Below are positions 1 through 7,607 of a DNA stretch of 64,000 bases, one piece after another. Source of the stretch: Bradyrhizobium symbiodeficiens. Its GTDB lineage: Bacteria; Pseudomonadota; Alphaproteobacteria; Rhizobiales; Xanthobacteraceae. The stretch covers positions 6,264,501 through 6,328,500 of the forward strand of contig NZ_CP029427.2 of assembly GCF_002266465.3 (NCBI RefSeq), in the 5' to 3' direction. The translations under genes were made by a program, and so were the position numbers. The notes under the pieces were generated by a model. It searched no databases, had not been told where the DNA came from, and saw only the letters and a list, made by a program, of their open reading frames with translations. Position 1 is the stretch's first letter, and every line of letters starts with the position of its first letter.

Positions 1-768
1 CGCGATCGCCGTTGCATCGGCATAGCGGAATTCGGAGAGGCGGATCACGATCAGGAGCGGCGCGATCTCCGAGACGTTCGGCAAATTGCCGGCGATGAAG
101 ATCACCGAGCCGTATTCGCCGACCGCGCGCGCGAAGGCGAGCGCGAGCCCGGTGAGCAGCGCCGGCGCCAGCGAGGGCAGGATCACGCGGACGATGGTCT
201 GCCAGCGGCTGGCGCCGAGGCTGCCCGCGGCTTCCTCGATCTCAGGATCGAGATCCTGCAGCACCGGCTGCACCGTGCGCACCACGAAGGGAATGCCGAT
301 GAAGATCATGGCGACGAAGATGCCGACCGGCGTGAACGCCACCTTGATGCCGAGCGCCGCTAGTGGCGCCCCCAGCCAGCCCTTCTCGGCGAACAGCGCA
401 GTCAGCGCGACGCCCGCGACCGCCGTCGGCAGCGCGAAGGGCACGTCGACGATAGCGTCGAACAGCCGCCTTCCGGGGAAGCGATAGCGCACCAGCGCCC
501 AGACGATGATGCTGCCCATGACGAGATTGACGCAGGCCGCAGCGAAGGCGAGTCCGAAGGACACGCGCAACGCGTTCAGAGTGCGGCGGCTGGAGAGGAT
601 ATTCCAGAATTGCTCGGGGCTAAGCTCGAGCGATTTCAGGAACAGGCCGGCGAGTGGAATCAAGATGATGATCGACAGCCAGGAAAGCGTCAGCCCCATC
701 GTGAGACCGAAGCCCGGCAATGTCCGGCGTCGTGCTGCGAGTGCGCTCACCAGGCCCCCTGTCAACAT
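1..768 (-). CDS. cysT: Sulfate ABC transporter permease CysT (partial)
   Basis: Inner-membrane permease of the sulfate/thiosulfate ABC importer. The reading frame runs off the left edge, so only the N-terminal ~256 residues are present. Several hydrophobic segments are visible, beginning with a long one at about residues 15-40, and the typical EAAxxLGAS-like cytoplasmic loop (seen as EEAAGSLGASRWQ) that contacts the ATPase lies about 60 residues before the edge. It sits 18 bp downstream of the sulfate-binding protein gene in the same direction, so the two are co-transcribed; cysW and cysA would be expected beyond the edge. The ATG at 768 is used here. An in-frame GTG at 750, preceded by a G-rich stretch, is a good alternative start. 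Confidence 0.9.
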   Translation of the reverse strand, partial: MLTGGLVSALAARRRTLPGFGLTMGLTLSWLSIIILIPLAGLFLKSLELSPEQFWNILSSRRTLNALRVSFGLAFAAACVNLVMGSIIVWALVRYRFPGRRLFDAIVDVPFALPTAVAGVALTALFAEKGWLGAPLAALGIKVAFTPVGIFVAMIFIGIPFVVRTVQPVLQDLDPEIEEAAGSLGASRWQTIVRVILPSLAPALLTGLALAFARAVGEYGSVIFIAGNLPNVSEIAPLLIVIRLSEFRYADATAIA

Positions 769-786
769 CTCTAAGACGGCGCCGGA

Positions 787-1788
787 TCAGTTCTTGTAAA
801 TCTGATCGAACACGCCGCCGTCGCCAAAATGTTCCTTCTGCGCCTTGGTCCAGCCGCCGAAAAATTCGTCGATCGTGAACATCTCGACCTTTGCGAAGGA
901 ATTTTCGTACTTTTTGGCAACCTCGGCATCGCGCGGACGGTAGAAGTTGCGCGCGGCAATTTCCTGTCCTTCCTTCGTATACCAATACCGGAGGTAGGCA
1001 TCGGCAGCGTTGCGGCTGCCCTTCCTGTCGGCAACCTTGTCGACGATCGCGACCGGCGGCTCGGCGAGGATCGAGAGCGGCGGCGCCACGATCTCGATTT
1101 TCTCCGGACCGAATTCCTTCAGTGCGAGATACGCTTCGTTCTCCCAGGCGAGCAAGACGTCGCCGACGCCGCGCTCGACGAAGGTCACGGTGGCGCCGCG
1201 CGCACCGGTATCCAGCACCGGCACCTGCTGGAACAGCTTACCGATAAAGTCCTTGGCTTTGTCGGCCGAGCCGTATTTCTTCTGCGCAAAACCCCAGGCG
1301 GCAAGATAATTCCAGCGCGCGCCACCCGACGTCTTCGGGTTGGGCGTGATCACGGCGACGCCCGGCTTGACCAGATCGTCCCAGTCCTTGATGCCCTTGG
1401 GATTGCCCTTTCGCACCAGGAACACGATGGTGGACGTGTAGGGCGAGGAATTCTGCGGCAACCGCTTCTGCCAATCCGCCGCCGTGAGGCCTTTGGCGGC
1501 GATCGCGTCGATGTCGTAGGCGAGCGCGAGCGTCACCACGTCGGCCTGCAAGCCGTCGATCACACTCCGCGCCTGCGACCCGCTGCCGCCATGCGACTGC
1601 TTGACCTCGACGCTCTTGCCGGTCTCCTTCTGATAGGCATTCGCAAATGCCTTGTTGAATTCGGCATAGAGCTCGCGCGTCGGATCGTATGACACGTTGA
1701 GCAGGTTGATGTCAGCGGCGAGAGCCGCGCCTGCCAAAAAACCCGTCGCGATGAGTCCTGCAGCGAGCGGAACGATACGGCGCATCAT
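787..1788 (-). CDS. sbp: Periplasmic sulfate-binding protein
   Basis: Solute-binding protein delivering sulfate to the CysTWA importer. About 333 aa, normal for the Sbp/CysP family. A cleavable signal peptide is clear: MMRRIVPL start, hydrophobic core, and ALA|ADI cleavage near residue 25. The mature part opens with NLLNVSYDPTRELY, the family hallmark, followed by a HGGSGSQARSV segment characteristic of sulfate binding. The frame extends upstream to 1854, but the ATG pair at 1788/1785 directly before the signal peptide, preceded by repeated GGAGAT, is the better start. It follows cysH by about 120 bp and precedes cysT by 18 bp. Confidence 0.93.
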   Translation of the reverse strand: MMRRIVPLAAGLIATGFLAGAALAADINLLNVSYDPTRELYAEFNKAFANAYQKETGKSVEVKQSHGGSGSQARSVIDGLQADVVTLALAYDIDAIAAKGLTAADWQKRLPQNSSPYTSTIVFLVRKGNPKGIKDWDDLVKPGVAVITPNPKTSGGARWNYLAAWGFAQKKYGSADKAKDFIGKLFQQVPVLDTGARGATVTFVERGVGDVLLAWENEAYLALKEFGPEKIEIVAPPLSILAEPPVAIVDKVADRKGSRNAADAYLRYWYTKEGQEIAARNFYRPRDAEVAKKYENSFAKVEMFTIDEFFGGWTKAQKEHFGDGGVFDQIYKN

Positions 1789-1908
1789 CTCCATCTCCAT
1801 TCGCTTCACTGACGTCGGTGTCAGCGAAGGAAGGCGAAACTCGCGGCGAAACACGTTTGAGTCAACGAAACCGGATTTTCTTGTTCGCTAGCTCGCAGCG
1901 CGGCTGTG

Positions 1909-2640
1909 CTACGAAGTCTTCATCGTGTGGATGCCGCATTCTGTCTTGGCCCGGCCGCGCCAGCGACCGGCGCGCTCATCCTCGCCTTCGGCCGTTCTGC
2001 TCGTGCAAGGCATACACCCAACCGACCGGAAACCGGAGGCGACCAAGGGGTGACGTGGCAATTTAGCGCGGACGAAGATGGCCTCGAGTTCCTCGCGCGA
2101 GACGTTGGCGAACGGGTTGAACTTCAGCCGCGCCCCGTCGTCCTCGACAACCGCGATGTCCGCGCGCGCATTGCCCTGGAAGCGCTTGCGGCCGTTGATC
2201 CAGCCCGAGAACGGCTTCAGTGCCCGCGCCAGTGGCTCGACTTTGCGGATGCGGCAGCAGGCGTCGGGATCGGAGAACCAGAGCTCGCGATCGGGATCCT
2301 CGCGCGACAGCGCCTCCTCAGCCGGCTTGATCGAGCGGACGTCCTTCAGGCCAAGCGTCGCGATCAACGTGTCGCGATAGGCCAGCGTCTCCTCGAACAG
2401 CCAGCCGGTATCGAGGAAGATCACGGGGATCGCGGGGTCGACGTCCGCCATGACCTTCAGCAGCGTCGCCGATTCCGTCCCGAAGGACGACACCAGCGCC
2501 AGTTTCTCGCGCCCGACAGCCTTCAGCGCCGCGGCGATGATCTCCGCGGGCGAAGCATCGCGCAACGCGCGATCAAGCTCCGCCACGGAGGGCAGCGCGG
2601 AAACGGACACTGACGAAACCTGAGGCGCGATCGCGTTCAC
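1909..2640 (-). CDS. cysH: Adenylyl-sulfate (APS/PAPS) reductase
   Basis: Reduces activated sulfate to sulfite using thioredoxin. 243 aa. The PP-loop-type nucleotide site reads SSFGTES near residues 51-57. Cysteines C128-C129 and C209/C212 form the CC...CxxC pattern that binds a 4Fe-4S cluster, and the C-terminal ECGIHTM (C235) carries the catalytic cysteine. In this family the Fe-S cysteines mark APS-using enzymes, whereas the PAPS-using enterobacterial CysH lacks them. The start overlaps the end of the DUF934 gene by 4 bp, so translation is probably coupled. Substrate preference (APS versus PAPS) is inferred from the cysteines only. Confidence 0.93.
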   Translation of the reverse strand: MNAIAPQVSSVSVSALPSVAELDRALRDASPAEIIAAALKAVGREKLALVSSFGTESATLLKVMADVDPAIPVIFLDTGWLFEETLAYRDTLIATLGLKDVRSIKPAEEALSREDPDRELWFSDPDACCRIRKVEPLARALKPFSGWINGRKRFQGNARADIAVVEDDGARLKFNPFANVSREELEAIFVRAKLPRHPLVASGFRSVGCMPCTSRTAEGEDERAGRWRGRAKTECGIHTMKTS

Positions 2641-3152
2641 GTGCCGACACCTTCGGAATGGCGCAACTGCATGCGCCGGTGCAAGGCCGTAATGCGGCCG
2701 TCGCCGGTCGGCTGGTAGAACACCGAGTAACGCTTCGCGGTCTGCATGAAGGCTTCCGCGTCGGCTTGCTTCTTGACCTCGAACGAGTCGAAGCCGGCGC
2801 GCAGCATGAACACGAACTGGTCGCGCAGCACCTGGCCGGTGGCGCGCAGTTCACCGCGGTAATTGTAGCGCTCGCGCAGCAGGCGGGCCTGGCTGTAGGC
2901 GCGGCCGTCGCGGAAGGTCGGGAACACCAGCGCGACCACGGCGAGCTTGCCAAGATAGGGCACGAGTTCGCTGATGTCGCGGTTGTTCGGCCAGATCACG
3001 CCGACCTTGCCGGCACGGTCGAGCAGCGCATCGGCCTCGCCGATAAAGCGCTCGGCCGGCATCAGGATGTCGCCGCCCTCGGGCAGCGGCGTGTCGACGG
3101 CCAGCTTGACGAAGCCGTCGTCAGCGATCTTTCCGCCGTTAACGAGTGGCAT
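2637..3152 (-). CDS. DUF934 family protein of the sulfite reductase operon
   Basis: 171-aa soluble protein without signal peptide or membrane segment. The sequence (VGVIWPNNRDISELVPYLG, then FPTFRDGRAYSQARLLRERY) matches the DUF934 family, which is repeatedly found next to cysI/cysH in proteobacteria and is often described as an oxidoreductase-like or sulfite-reductase-associated protein. Here it overlaps cysI by 14 bp and cysH by 4 bp, which implies tight co-expression. A role in sulfite reduction, perhaps in assembly or electron delivery, is inferred from context; no catalytic motif is evident. Confidence 0.85.
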   Translation of the reverse strand: MPLVNGGKIADDGFVKLAVDTPLPEGGDILMPAERFIGEADALLDRAGKVGVIWPNNRDISELVPYLGKLAVVALVFPTFRDGRAYSQARLLRERYNYRGELRATGQVLRDQFVFMLRAGFDSFEVKKQADAEAFMQTAKRYSVFYQPTGDGRITALHRRMQLRHSEGVGT

Positions 3153-4794
3153 AGACGCGCTCCTTGAAGGGTTCGACGCCGAGGCGTTTCACTGTGTCCA
3201 TGAACAGCTCATCCGGTCGCTCGCGCAGCGCCAGATAGGCTTCCACGATGTCCTCGACGACGTCGGCGACCTCGTCGAACTTGACGCCCGGCCCGATCAG
3301 GTTCCCGAGCGCGGCGTTCTCGTCAGCGCGGCCTCCGATGGTGATCTGGTAGACCTCCTCGCCATTCTTCTCGACGCCCAGAATGCCGATATGGCCGACA
3401 TGGTGATGGCCGCAGGCATTGATGCAGCCTGAGATGTTGATGTGGAGCCGGCCGATCAGGTTGGCGAGCTCGTGGTTGGCGAACCGCCGCGTCAATTCCT
3501 GCGCGATCGGGATCGAGCGCGCATTCGCCAGCGAGCAATAATCGAGGCCCGGGCAGGCGATGATGTCGGTGATCAGGTTGACGTTCGGCGTCGCGAGGCC
3601 GAGCTTGTCGAGCGCCTTCCACAGCGCCGGCAGATCGCGCTTGGCGACGTGGGGCAGCGCCAGGTTCTGCTCGTGGCCGACGCGGATTTCGCCGAAGGAA
3701 TATCTGTCGGCAAGATCGGCCAGCGCATCCATCTGCTCTGCGGTGGCATCGCCTGGAGGCCCGCCGATCGGCTTCAACGAGATCGTGACGATCGAATAGC
3801 CTTGCACCTTGTGCGGCGCCACCGAGTTCTTGCGCCATGCCTCGAACTCAGGATCGGCCGCGGCCTGCCGCAGCTCGTCCGGCATGTGCGGCAGCTTCTC
3901 GTAGGCCGGATAGGTGAAGCGCGAGCGGATGTCCTCGATCACCTCGTCGTCGATCTGGAGCGAGGAGTTGCGGATGTGCTGCCACTCCTCCTCGACTTCA
4001 CGGGAGAACTTCTCGATGCCCAGCTCGTGCACCAGGATCTTGATGCGCGCCTTGTAGATGTTGTCGCGGCGGCCGTATTGGTTGTAGACCCGCAGGATCG
4101 CCTCGATATAGCTGAGGATGTCGCGGCCATGCACGAAGTGCTTGATGGTCTTGCCGATGAACGGCGTGCGGCCGAGACCGCCGCCGACCAGCACCTCGAA
4201 GCCGGTCTCGCCCTTCTCGTTCTTGATGAGGCGCAGACCAATGTCGTGAATCTTGATCGCGGCGCGGTCGTGATCGGACGCCGTGATCGCGATCTTGAAC
4301 TTGCGCGGCAGGAACGAGAATTCCGGATGCAGCGTGGTGTGCTGGCGGATCAGCTCGGACCAGATGCGGGGATCCTCGATCTCGCCGGGCGCGACGCCGG
4401 CCCACTGATCCGACGTGACGTTGCGCATGTTGTTGCCGGAGGTCTGCATCGCATGGATGCCGACCTCGGCGAGATCTTCCAGCGCGTCCGGCAGCTCGGC
4501 GAGCTTGATCCAGTTGAACTGGATGTTCTGCCGCGTCGTGAAGTGGCCGTAGCCGCGGTCGTATTTGCGCGCGACGTGGGCAAGCGCCCGCAGCTGGTTC
4601 GACGCCAGCGTCCCGTAGGGAATCGCGACGCGGAACATGTAGGCGTGCAGTTGCAGATAGACGCCGTTCTGAAGCCGCAGGATCTTGAACTCGTCCTCGG
4701 TGAGCTCGCCGGAGAGACGCCGCTTCACCTGGTCGCGGAACTCCGAAACGCGCTCGTTGACGAGCGTGCGGTCGATTTCGTCGTAAGCATACAT
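3139..4794 (-). CDS. cysI: Nitrite/sulfite reductase hemoprotein
   Basis: Six-electron reduction of sulfite to sulfide using siroheme and a 4Fe-4S cluster. 551 aa, the length of the single-chain NirA/SiR hemoprotein family. C414 and C420 (CPGLDYC) and C457 and C461 (SGCINAC) supply the cluster and siroheme ligands. The first repeat includes TSGNNMRNVT near residue 120 and the FTTRQNIQFNW segment. No flavoprotein subunit (CysJ) is encoded nearby, so the electron donor is probably ferredoxin. Flanked by DUF2849 (11 bp upstream) and DUF934 (14-bp overlap) in the cysG-cysH operon. Sulfite rather than nitrite is the expected substrate because every neighbour serves sulfur assimilation. Confidence 0.93.
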   Translation of the reverse strand: MYAYDEIDRTLVNERVSEFRDQVKRRLSGELTEDEFKILRLQNGVYLQLHAYMFRVAIPYGTLASNQLRALAHVARKYDRGYGHFTTRQNIQFNWIKLAELPDALEDLAEVGIHAMQTSGNNMRNVTSDQWAGVAPGEIEDPRIWSELIRQHTTLHPEFSFLPRKFKIAITASDHDRAAIKIHDIGLRLIKNEKGETGFEVLVGGGLGRTPFIGKTIKHFVHGRDILSYIEAILRVYNQYGRRDNIYKARIKILVHELGIEKFSREVEEEWQHIRNSSLQIDDEVIEDIRSRFTYPAYEKLPHMPDELRQAAADPEFEAWRKNSVAPHKVQGYSIVTISLKPIGGPPGDATAEQMDALADLADRYSFGEIRVGHEQNLALPHVAKRDLPALWKALDKLGLATPNVNLITDIIACPGLDYCSLANARSIPIAQELTRRFANHELANLIGRLHINISGCINACGHHHVGHIGILGVEKNGEEVYQITIGGRADENAALGNLIGPGVKFDEVADVVEDIVEAYLALRERPDELFMDTVKRLGVEPFKERVYATR

Positions 4795-4805
4795 AAGAAA
4801 GCGCC

Positions 4806-5123
4806 TTAAGCCTGGGCCGACTGTCCGATGGTCACACCGGTGCGGCGGATCTGTTCGCGCAGATTGCCGGGTTCGATATTGCCGTCCGCGCCGACCTGCA
4901 CCGGTGCGATATAGGGACCGATCGCGCCGACGTCATCGGCGACGGACTCCGCAAGCAACGCTTTGGCCTCGTCGGAGTTGCGCACGATCGCGGCTTCCGA
5001 GAGGTCCGCGGACCAGCTTTTGGCGGCGGTGCGATAAACCACGATGCCATCCCAGGTACGGTTGGCGGTCACGACCGAGGGGCCGGCGATCTTGATCTTC
5101 TTCTGTTCGAGCGGGGAGGTCAT
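4806..5123 (-). CDS. DUF2849 domain-containing protein
   Basis: 105-aa cytosolic protein. The N-terminal IAGPSVVTANRTWDGIVVYR and the repeated ALLAES/DDVGAIGPY segments match DUF2849, a small family encoded next to cysI in alphaproteobacteria. It overlaps cysG by 4 bp and ends 11 bp before cysI. The biochemical role is unknown. Its fixed position between siroheme synthase and the siroheme enzyme suggests, as inference only, a role in sulfite reductase maturation or regulation. Confidence 0.85.
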   Translation of the reverse strand: MTSPLEQKKIKIAGPSVVTANRTWDGIVVYRTAAKSWSADLSEAAIVRNSDEAKALLAESVADDVGAIGPYIAPVQVGADGNIEPGNLREQIRRTGVTIGQSAQA

Positions 5124-6556
5124 TCGGCTGCATCCAATAGGTCAGAGATGATTTGCTTCGGGGTTTTCTCGGGGATGTCGCGGCGAAGCGAGCCGGCATG
5201 CCGGACCACATCGCCGATGATGAGAATGGCGGGACCGCCGCTGACCCGCCGCACAAGCTCGGGAAGGTCGCGCAGCGTGCCGATCGCGCCTTGCGCATCG
5301 GGACGCGTCACGCGCGCGAACACGCCAACCGGCGTCTCCGGCGAACGGCCTGCAGCGAACAGGCCGGCGCGCACTGCGGGCGCGGCGGTCATGCCCATAT
5401 AGACCACCACGGTCATTCTGGTGTCGGTCAGGGTCGACCAGTCCACCGCTTCCGCGTCGCGCGCCTTGTGCGCGGTCAGGAAGGTGATGCGGGTGGCTTC
5501 ATGACGATAGGTGAGCGGCACCTCGAAATCGGCTGCGCCGCCAAGGCCGGCGGTGATGCCGGGAATGATCGAATAGGCAACACCGGCCGCGCGCAGCGCT
5601 TCGACCTCTTCACCGCCACGACCGAACACGAAGGGATCGCCGCCCTTCAGACGCACGACGCGTTGGCCGGCTTGCGCGGCCTCGATCATCCGCTGGTTGA
5701 TGGCGTCCTGGCCGATGCCAGGCTTGCCGACACGGCGGCCGACGGCAACGCGCGTCGTGTCGCGGCGGATGCGGTCGAGAATGTCAGGCGAAACCAGTTC
5801 GTCATGGAAGACGATGTCGGCATCCTGCAATGCGCGCAGCGCCTTGATGGTGAGAAGATCGGGATCGCCGGGTCCGGCACCGACCAGCGCGACCGAGCCT
5901 TCCGGCTTGTCGGCACGCGCGAATTCGGAGGGATCGGCAATCGCCTTGAGCGCAGCATCCGCCTCGCTCCTGCGACCGCCGAGCACGGCGGCGCCGATCG
6001 AGCCGTCGATGACGCGCTCCCAGAACCGGCGGCGCAACGGAAACTCGGCGATGCGCTCGTTGACGGATTTACGGAAGCCGCCGATGAACTCGGCGAGCTC
6101 ACCAATACGGGCGGGCAGCAGCGCCTCGATCTTCTCACGCACGCGCCGTGCCACGACGGGCGAAGTGCCGCCGGTGCCGACCGCGACCACGACATCGCCG
6201 CGATCCACGATCGCCGGAAAGATGAAGCTGGAATGTTCGAGATCGTCCATGACGTTGACGGGCAGGCCGAGCGCCTTGGCGCGAGCCGACATCGCCACGC
6301 CGACATCGCCTGCGCCGGCGCAGACCACAGCTATGACGCCTGCAAGATCGGCCGCAAGCGGATCCCCCGTCGCGATCTCGATGCGCGCCGCGTCCTCGGA
6401 GTTCAGACCCAGGTCCTGATTGCCATCGATCGCATGCACGCGGAGACGCGCCCCGGCCGCAGAGAGCACGCGCAGCTTGGCACGCAAAAGCTCACCCGCG
6501 CCGATGAGGACCACCGGACCGGCCTTGAGATCGAGAAACACCGGCAAGAACCGCAT
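5120..6556 (-). CDS. cysG: Siroheme synthase CysG
   Basis: Multifunctional enzyme making siroheme, the cofactor of CysI. The N-terminal half (about residues 1-210) is the precorrin-2 dehydrogenase/ferrochelatase module, with a Rossmann start reading LIGAGELLRAK and the VAVGTGGTSPVVARRVREKIE segment. The C-terminal half (about 215-465) is the uroporphyrinogen-III methyltransferase, with VGAGPGDPDLLTIKA, RLKGGDPFVFGRGGEE and IPGITAG motifs. 478 aa matches full-length CysG. The nucleotide-binding glycine motif is slightly unusual, GAG where GGG is common. First gene of the leftward operon and divergent from cysD. Confidence 0.93.
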   Translation of the reverse strand: MRFLPVFLDLKAGPVVLIGAGELLRAKLRVLSAAGARLRVHAIDGNQDLGLNSEDAARIEIATGDPLAADLAGVIAVVCAGAGDVGVAMSARAKALGLPVNVMDDLEHSSFIFPAIVDRGDVVVAVGTGGTSPVVARRVREKIEALLPARIGELAEFIGGFRKSVNERIAEFPLRRRFWERVIDGSIGAAVLGGRRSEADAALKAIADPSEFARADKPEGSVALVGAGPGDPDLLTIKALRALQDADIVFHDELVSPDILDRIRRDTTRVAVGRRVGKPGIGQDAINQRMIEAAQAGQRVVRLKGGDPFVFGRGGEEVEALRAAGVAYSIIPGITAGLGGAADFEVPLTYRHEATRITFLTAHKARDAEAVDWSTLTDTRMTVVVYMGMTAAPAVRAGLFAAGRSPETPVGVFARVTRPDAQGAIGTLRDLPELVRRVSGGPAILIIGDVVRHAGSLRRDIPEKTPKQIISDLLDAAE

Positions 6557-6590
6557 GCGATACCCGCTTCCCCAACATCCGGGGTTGACT

Positions 6591-6675
6591 GGAATTATTT
6601 TCTATATATGTGTCGTTTCGAGCGCGCAAAGAGAAAATTTTTTCTTCTATTGCGCACCGCAACTATAGAATTTTC
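6591..6675. promoter_or_regulatory. Divergent cysG / cysD control region
   Basis: AT-rich island between the divergent operons. It holds a perfect inverted repeat AGAAAA-TT-TTTTCT at 6632-6645, flanked by inverted TTCTATA (6600-6606) and TATAGAA (6664-6670). Such symmetry in the only gap between the two sulfur operons suggests an operator for a shared sulfur regulator. I cannot name the regulator, and none is encoded in the window. Confidence 0.45.
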
Positions 6676-6699
6676 GCCTCCAGACGCAAAGTGGCAGAG

Positions 6700-7587
6700 A
6701 TGCATCTTCTCAGGTCCGATTCCGGCGCAGATGGGCTGGGCTTCACCGCTCCCGTTTCCAAGCAAATTCCGGTCGCGCAGACCGCCCCCAGCATGGACCA
6801 TCTCGACCAGTTGGAGGCACAGAGCATCTACATCTTTCGCGAGGCATTTGCCCGTTTGAAGAAGATCGCCCTGCTGTGGTCGCTCGGCAAGGACTCCAAC
6901 GTCATGATCTGGCTGGCGCGGAAGGCGTTCTTCGGCCGCGTGCCGTTCCCGGCGCTGCATGTCGACACCGGCAAGAAATTTCCGGAGATGTACCGCTTTC
7001 GCGATCACTACGGCAAAGAATGGGAACTCGATCTGCGCGTCGAGCCCTGCCCGCCCATCGATGCCGTCGATCCGACGCTGCCGCCGGCTGCCCGCTCCGC
7101 TGCGCGCAAGACCGAAGGCCTCAAGATGGCGCTCGCCAAATACGGCTTCGACGGCCTGATCGCCGGCATCCGCCGCGACGAGGAGGCAACGCGCGCCAAG
7201 GAGCGCGTGTTCTCGCCGCGTGGCCTTGAAGGCAATTGGGACGTGCGCGACCAGCCACCGGAATTCTGGGACCATTTCAACGCCTCGCCGCCGCAGGGCG
7301 CGCATTTGCGAATCCATCCGATCCTGCATTGGACCGAAGCCGACATCTGGGCCTACACCAAGCGGGAGAACATCCCGATCATCCCGCTGTATCTCGCCAA
7401 GGACGGCAAGCGCTATCGCTCGCTGGGGGATCAGGACATCACCAATCCGGTCGCGTCGACCGCGTCCAATATCGACGAGATCCTGATCGAGCTCGAGCAG
7501 ACCAAGGTGCCGGAACGTGCCGGCCGTGCGCTCGACCACGAGACCGAGGACGCCTTCGAGCGTCTGCGCGTCGCCGGCTATCTCTGA
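6700..7587 (+). CDS. cysD: Sulfate adenylyltransferase subunit 2
   Basis: Catalytic subunit of ATP sulfurylase: sulfate + ATP to APS + PPi, driven by GTP hydrolysis on CysN. The PP-loop is WSLGKDSNVMIW, followed by PALHVDTGKKFPEMY, IRRDEEATRAKERV and ILHWTEADIWAY, all CysD hallmarks. The frame is open from 6610, but the upstream part is not CysD-like. The ATG at 6700 is preferred (AGAG just upstream), and ATG 6793 (MDHLDQLEAQ) aligns best with short homologues. It ends 20 bp before cysNC. Confidence 0.93.
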   Translation: MHLLRSDSGADGLGFTAPVSKQIPVAQTAPSMDHLDQLEAQSIYIFREAFARLKKIALLWSLGKDSNVMIWLARKAFFGRVPFPALHVDTGKKFPEMYRFRDHYGKEWELDLRVEPCPPIDAVDPTLPPAARSAARKTEGLKMALAKYGFDGLIAGIRRDEEATRAKERVFSPRGLEGNWDVRDQPPEFWDHFNASPPQGAHLRIHPILHWTEADIWAYTKRENIPIIPLYLAKDGKRYRSLGDQDITNPVASTASNIDEILIELEQTKVPERAGRALDHETEDAFERLRVAGYL

Positions 7588-7607
7588 TCTCAGGACGCGA
7601 GCGCGAT

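Noticed and set aside
3442..6859. Long plus-strand frames opposite cysI and cysG
   Set aside because: They mirror well-conserved genes on the other strand; composition is typical of antisense frames in GC-rich DNA.
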